Shown here: in pieces, positions 20,526 to 24,152 of the stretch
Numbering within the stretch: position 1 is the first letter of the stretch
Layout: the number at the start of each line of letters is the position of its first letter
Source: Azolla pinnata
Lineage: Eukaryota; Streptophyta; Polypodiopsida; Salviniales; Salviniaceae
Assembly: GCA_037176905.1 (NCBI GenBank)
Contig: JBBBWG010002970.1
Span: 8,098-32,249 of the forward strand
Direction of reading: 5' to 3'
DNA length: 24,152 nt
Notes under the pieces: model-generated
Databases searched by the model: none
What the model saw: the letters and a program-made list of their open reading frames with translations, nothing else
What the model was told of the DNA's origin: nothing
Translations under genes and position numbers: made by a program

Positions 20526-22714
20526 TCATAGTTTGGCAATCGGCTTCTTGGTTGTCGAACTGCGTCCAGATATGTACTTCTGCATCGCTTCAAAGTCTTC
20601 TGGCTTCATTCCTTCGTAGTACTCGTGTGCTCTTTCCTGTGAGATAGAACCAGCAAAAACAGGCGGTGCATCAATGAAAAGATGATCCCATTTGAAGAAA
20701 GCAAATAAAATAGACAGCCCATCACTATTTTTATTTGCAGGCAAAAATCACCTTAGAAGGTCATGTTATGAGGGCTTAGTTAAGTACAGAACACCAACCT
20801 TTCAGATGAAAGCCATCCATTTTATAAACACAAAACACATCACTGTTTTACTGCAGGTAAATGTTAAGATTAAGTAAAGAAACGCTCATTGCAAGGCATC
20901 GTTTCATCCACATTATAAATGACCCACACTTAGAATAACAGTTAAGATACGGTAAACCACTCATTTGGCAATGACAATTAAGCCAACGAATCATAGCATC
21001 CCGAAAATGCAACAAAATCCTCCAAAGTTTCAGAATCCTCCGAACAAGCAGTTGCAAACAAAAAAGAAGTTAAAGAAGGAAGAAAAAAAGATATGAAATC
21101 GATTGTAGACATCTACCTTCTCCAGAGCAGCACCATCAGCAAAGCTAAGCCTAAAACCATCATTGAGAATCGACTTGTATTTCAAGACCATGTCTTGCTT
21201 GTTCTGCAGAATGCTTTCAGCGATTTCTATAGCGGCTGATACCACATCTTCACCAGGTTGAACGACTCTGTTCACTAATCCCCACCGTTCTGCAGTCACA
21301 GCATCGAGCGGTTTGGCGCTCAATGAGAGTTCTTTCGCTCGGTTCAAGCCAATGATACGGGGGAGCTTTTGTGACAGCCCCCATGATGGGAAAATCCCAA
21401 ACCTAGCGATAGAATCAATCACAAATCTCTTTAAAAATGTCTCAAACTAATGCAAAATATTTCGCATAGGATACATAATGCAAAATATTTCGCATAAGAT
21501 ACACAGACAATATGTGTACCACATGTTTTCAACGTGCTCTCCTGTATTTTCCAAACTACTCTGAGCTCGTATTCTACACACAATATGTTAAATACTCCGG
21601 TAAAATATGTTAAATACTCTAGAATTGTACATAAAATACATTAGATACTTCAGATATTTATGTTGATTCTTGCCAGTACAGTTACAAGATTCAACCAAAA
21701 CAGCTTCACTCAATAAAGGAGCCATACCAAAAACATTACTCAATGATTCCATTTGCAAAGAAAGCCCATGGCCAAAGGGCTTTTCAACCATATTGGTGCT
21801 TTCACTGAGAAAAGAATACACAAGATATCGGTGAAGTATGTAGAATATGCAAACCACATTAGATAAGCTGAAGACATGAAAAGTTTAGAGATTGATGTAG
21901 AATACATGCTAGATACCTTGGGGTTTTCTAAAACGGATTTTGGAAAGAAAATACGCATTATTTGCAGCAATTATGGTATCGGCAAAACACGGAATTTGAA
22001 ATGAAGAAGATGTGCAGTAACCTAATTGCAGTTTGATCATACCAAAGGAAGTATGTGGAAACATAATTGCAGTATGAAATAAGCGGGAACTTACTTGCAA
22101 TGCGTGTCGACGAATCTCGCAGTGCTGCTCGCAACAAGGATATCACATGTCAATGCTATCTCGAATCCGGCTGTCACGGCGAAGCCATTTATGGCTCCGA
22201 TGATCGGTTTCGAGCAAGCCTCCATCTGGATGACCGGGTCATTCTCCCTGTCCTTGACATCTCCTTTGAAAACATCTTGCGCCGCAGTCAGATCCTGCGA
22301 GATCCAATCCAGTTCATATCACGCGCTGCCTCTGATGTCTCCATTGGGGGTTTGCATCGGGGCGCACATCGCATACCGCTGCAACTCATCCCCATTTACC
22401 CGATCGAAAGCCAAATACAGGGCCAGAGACGGGAAGGAAGGGAGAAACGTTGCAGGGTTTACCACTCCAGAACAGAAGGCTCGGCCTGCGCCGGTGAGGA
22501 TGATGACCTTGACGTCGGGGTTGCGATCCAAGGACTTGAAGATCCGGGCAAGATCGGTGAGCATGGATTTGGTGAGGGCATTCAAGGATTGGGGGCGATT
22601 GATGGTGACGATGGCGACGCGCCCATTGCACCTGCTCTCCACCTTCAGCAAGTCATTGTCACCGCCATAGCCGCCGCCGCCGCCGCCTGCTGCTGCTGCT
22701 CTGTCTGCCGCCAT
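20526..22714 (-). CDS. ECHIA: Peroxisomal enoyl-CoA hydratase/isomerase family protein, four exons
   Basis: A crotonase-fold enzyme close to Arabidopsis 'probable enoyl-CoA hydratase 1, peroxisomal', expected to act on enoyl-CoA esters in peroxisomal beta-oxidation. Minus-strand exons: 22714-22463, 22294-22095, 21402-21117 and 20636-20526. All introns are GT-AG, and phases join to 849 bases (282 residues). A Gly/Ala-rich start (1-20) precedes the fold: VAIVTINRPQSLNAL, the oxyanion-hole segment FCSGVDL (80-86), and INGFAVTAGFE (119-129), whose E129 matches the first catalytic Glu of rat mitochondrial hydratase (E144). At the second catalytic Glu (E164), in the segment FVDTHCKFGIFP, no Glu is present. 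As I recall, this also holds for the Arabidopsis relative, so the exact reaction is uncertain. The last residues, AKL, are a peroxisomal targeting signal type 1. Confidence 0.92.
21452..21510 (+). repeat. 28-base duplication in hydratase intron 2
   Basis: GCAAAATATTTCGCATA starts at 21452 and 21480, followed in both by (A/G)GATACA. It is a perfect short tandem duplication inside the 692-base intron (22094-21403). Confidence 0.85.
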
Positions 22715-22920
22715 CGCTGCTCTCTGTTTTCCGCTTCTGTCCTTCCTTCGTTGATCTACCGCCGCCGTTTCAGCGATTTACGGAAATGTCCCCATTAGTT
22801 CCCTTCTTCACAAAACCATCCATCTTCTTTCTTCTTTGATCCTCCTCATTATCCTCATAATCCCATCATGAGCCAGGAGAATAATAAAGCCCAATCAATC
22901 TAGTTCACTATGATTGATAC

Positions 22921-23034
22921 GCAATGTTGTCGATCAGCAATTCGGTCCTCGTACATCATCACTGCCTGATAACTAATCAGAATGTTGCCAATCCTATCGA
23001 TCACAAGCTCAATTCGTCCTTGTCGATCATCACC

Positions 23035-23038
<4 letters not shown>
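22921..23038 (+). repeat. About 60-base imperfect tandem duplication upstream of the hydratase gene
   Basis: CAATGTTG...CAATTCGGTCCTCG...ATCATCACTGCCTGAT (from about 22921) is echoed by GAATGTTG...CAATTCGTCCTTG...ATCATCACCCGAT (from about 22980). It directly precedes the (AT)n tract. Confidence 0.6.

Positions 23039-23064
<26 letters not shown>
23037..23064. repeat. (AT)14 microsatellite
   Basis: Uninterrupted AT dinucleotides. It borders the monomer array on its left, which would be the 3' end of the proposed minus-strand element. Confidence 0.95.
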
Positions 23065-23065
<1 letters not shown>

Positions 23066-23067
<2 letters not shown>

Positions 23068-24065
23068 ATTTAAATATTAAAACTATGGGTGAGAGAAACT
23101 AAAGAGAAAGTAAAAGGTGTGTCACTAATTAGGAAGGGGAAGACAAGAGTGACTTCCTCCATTAAAAAGGTAATAGCTTCCTCGTATGGTATCAAATTTT
23201 AGAGTTCAGATACTTGAATTGAACCTAACGAAGCAAGCTATCGTATGGCAGCAAAAAGATCAAATTTTAACACTCTAGGCGAGAGAAAAGAAGGAAAAAG
23301 TGAAGCTATGTCAGAGATTAAGAAGGGGAAGACAAGAGCAACTCCTTGCATCAAAAAGCTCATAACGTCCTCGTATGTATTGGTTTTCAGAGTTTAGACA
23401 CTCGAATTGAGGCTCACAAAATAGGCATGTGTCACAAATTTAAAACTTTAGAAGAGGGAAACGAACGAAAAAGTAAAGGTGTGTCACAAATCAAGAAGGA
23501 GAAGACAATAGCGACTCCATACATGAAAAAGCCCATATCGTCCTTGTTATGGTATCGGATTTTAAAGTTCAGACACTTCAATCTAAGCTAACAAAGTAGC
23601 TATTATATGGCACCAAGAACTTTAAATTTTGAAACAGTGGGTGAGAGAAATTAAAGAAAAAGTAAAGTTGTGTCACACATGAGTAAGGGCAAGACAAGAG
23701 CCACTCCTTGTATTATAAATCTCATAGTGTCCTCGTATAGTATCGGATTTCAGAGTTCATACACTCGAATCGAGGCAAACAAAACAAATTATTATACTGT
23801 AATAAAAAGTTTAAAATTTAAAACTCTCACCGAGAGAAACGAAAGAAAAGGTATAGGTGTGTCAGAGATGAGGAAGGGACAGACAACGACGACTAACTTT
23901 ATAAGAACACTTATAGCTCTCTCATGTGAGATTGGATTTCAGAGTTCAAACACTTGATTCCAAGCCCTCGCAACAAGTTATCATATGACACAAAAAAGTT
24001 TGAATTTTCAAACTCAAGGCGAGAGACACAACTGAAAAAGTAAAGCTGTGTCAGAAATAGAAAAG
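23066..24065 (-). repeat. Six-copy tandem array of a roughly 189-base monomer
   Basis: The landmark GAGAGAAA (or GAGGGAAA, GAGAGACA) occurs at 23091, 23281, 23454, 23643, 23832 and 24021. Spacings are 190, 173, 189, 189 and 189 bases, so the third monomer start is shifted by about 17 bases. Every copy has, in the same order, a GTGTCAC/GTGTCAG box, AGAAGGGGAAGACAAGAG-like sequence, CCTCGTATGGTATC, AGAGTTCAGACACTCGA, and AAATTTTAAAACTCT. Copies are diverged by very roughly a fifth. Open frames within (23346-23591, 23670-23957) are unlike any protein. The near-nucleosomal period resembles plant satellite DNA, but the array is short. Confidence 0.9.
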
Positions 24066-24152
24066 GGACAAGCAAGTGTCATGAATAGGGCAAGTCAAGA
24101 CTCAAACCCATGACCTTAGGTTACATGGATCGAGCTCTTGACCAGTAAACCA

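Larger units (their letters stand above)
23037..24152 (-). mobile_element. Putative SINE-like element with tRNA-like head and tandem body
   Basis: The minus strand from 24152 reads TGGTTTACTGGTCAAGAGCT, fitting a Pol III A box (TRGYNNANNNG-like). About 30 bases further is GGGTTTGAGTCTTG, close to the B box GGTTCGANTCC. These sit at tRNA-like spacing and are followed by ACTTGCCC (24092-24085), as at a tRNA-derived SINE head. Next come the 189-base monomers, and the structure stops at (AT)n (23037-23064), a plausible simple-sequence tail. The head's first bases lie beyond the window, so the acceptor stem and target-site duplication cannot be checked. The repeats are seen directly; the SINE identity is inferred. 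Confidence 0.45.

Noticed and set aside
23346-23957. Two plus-strand open frames within the right-end array
   Set aside because: Both are read through diverged satellite monomers. The frame is not kept across all six copies, so no selection for protein is apparent.
23066-24065. Regular repeats resembling a CRISPR array
   Set aside because: The units are about 189-base contiguous monomers without distinct spacers, and the window is plant nuclear DNA.
24085-24152. Functional tRNA gene on the minus strand
   Set aside because: Only box-like promoter motifs fit. The anticodon stem does not form and the T-stem has a mismatch, and the 5' end is outside the window. A tRNA-derived repeat head fits better.

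Overview
This is nuclear DNA of a flowering plant. Genes are split by GT-AG introns of 84 to about 1,480 bases, and the proteins have plant-type relatives: a ShKT-tailed prolyl 4-hydroxylase, an AMT2-type ammonium transporter and a peroxisomal enoyl-CoA hydratase. The ammonium transporter exons are strikingly GC-rich while neighbouring genes are AT-rich. That bimodal pattern is typical of monocots, so a monocot is my best guess, but the species cannot be fixed.

Layout, left to right. Positions 1-1527 hold only short tandem duplications (57, 101 and 108 base periods) and perhaps two stray 5' exons. Positions 1528-5380 (+) are an eight-exon prolyl 4-hydroxylase gene (318 aa), rebuilt here exon by exon with consistent phases. 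Positions 6491-8290 (-) are a single-exon gene for a 599-residue low-complexity protein with Glu, Gln, His and Asp runs, probably of the plant 'syringolide-induced protein 14-1-1'-like group. Positions 8400-11200 are intergenic, with a decayed LINE relic and its A-tail (9541 to about 10270, -), a lone copy of a satellite-like monomer (about 10655-10735), a G run, a GT/GC Z-DNA-type tract and a 39-base minisatellite that reaches the stop codon of the next gene. Positions 11220-13226 (-) are a three-exon AMT2/AMT3-type ammonium transporter (489 aa). Positions 13227-16783 are a long, mostly featureless gap. Positions 16784-19398 (-) are a five-exon gene for a 123-aa homologue of KRTCAP2/KCP2, an oligosaccharyltransferase subunit, beginning with a coding exon of only 22 bases. 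Positions 20526-22714 (-) are a four-exon enoyl-CoA hydratase/isomerase gene (282 aa) ending in the peroxisomal signal AKL.

From 23037 to the window end is the most unusual structure. An (AT)n tract is followed by six copies of a roughly 189-base monomer, then by a segment that on the minus strand looks like the internal Pol III promoter of a tRNA. Read on the minus strand this is tRNA-like head, tandemly multiplied body and simple-sequence tail: the plan of a SINE whose body has become a small satellite array. A diverged lone monomer lies about 12 kb away.

The genes do not form a pathway. Two act in the secretory system (prolyl hydroxylation, N-glycosylation), one at a cell membrane (ammonium transport) and one in peroxisomes. 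The four genes from 6491 to 22714 are all on the minus strand; the prolyl hydroxylase converges on the low-complexity gene. All family assignments come from reading the translations, not from database searches.
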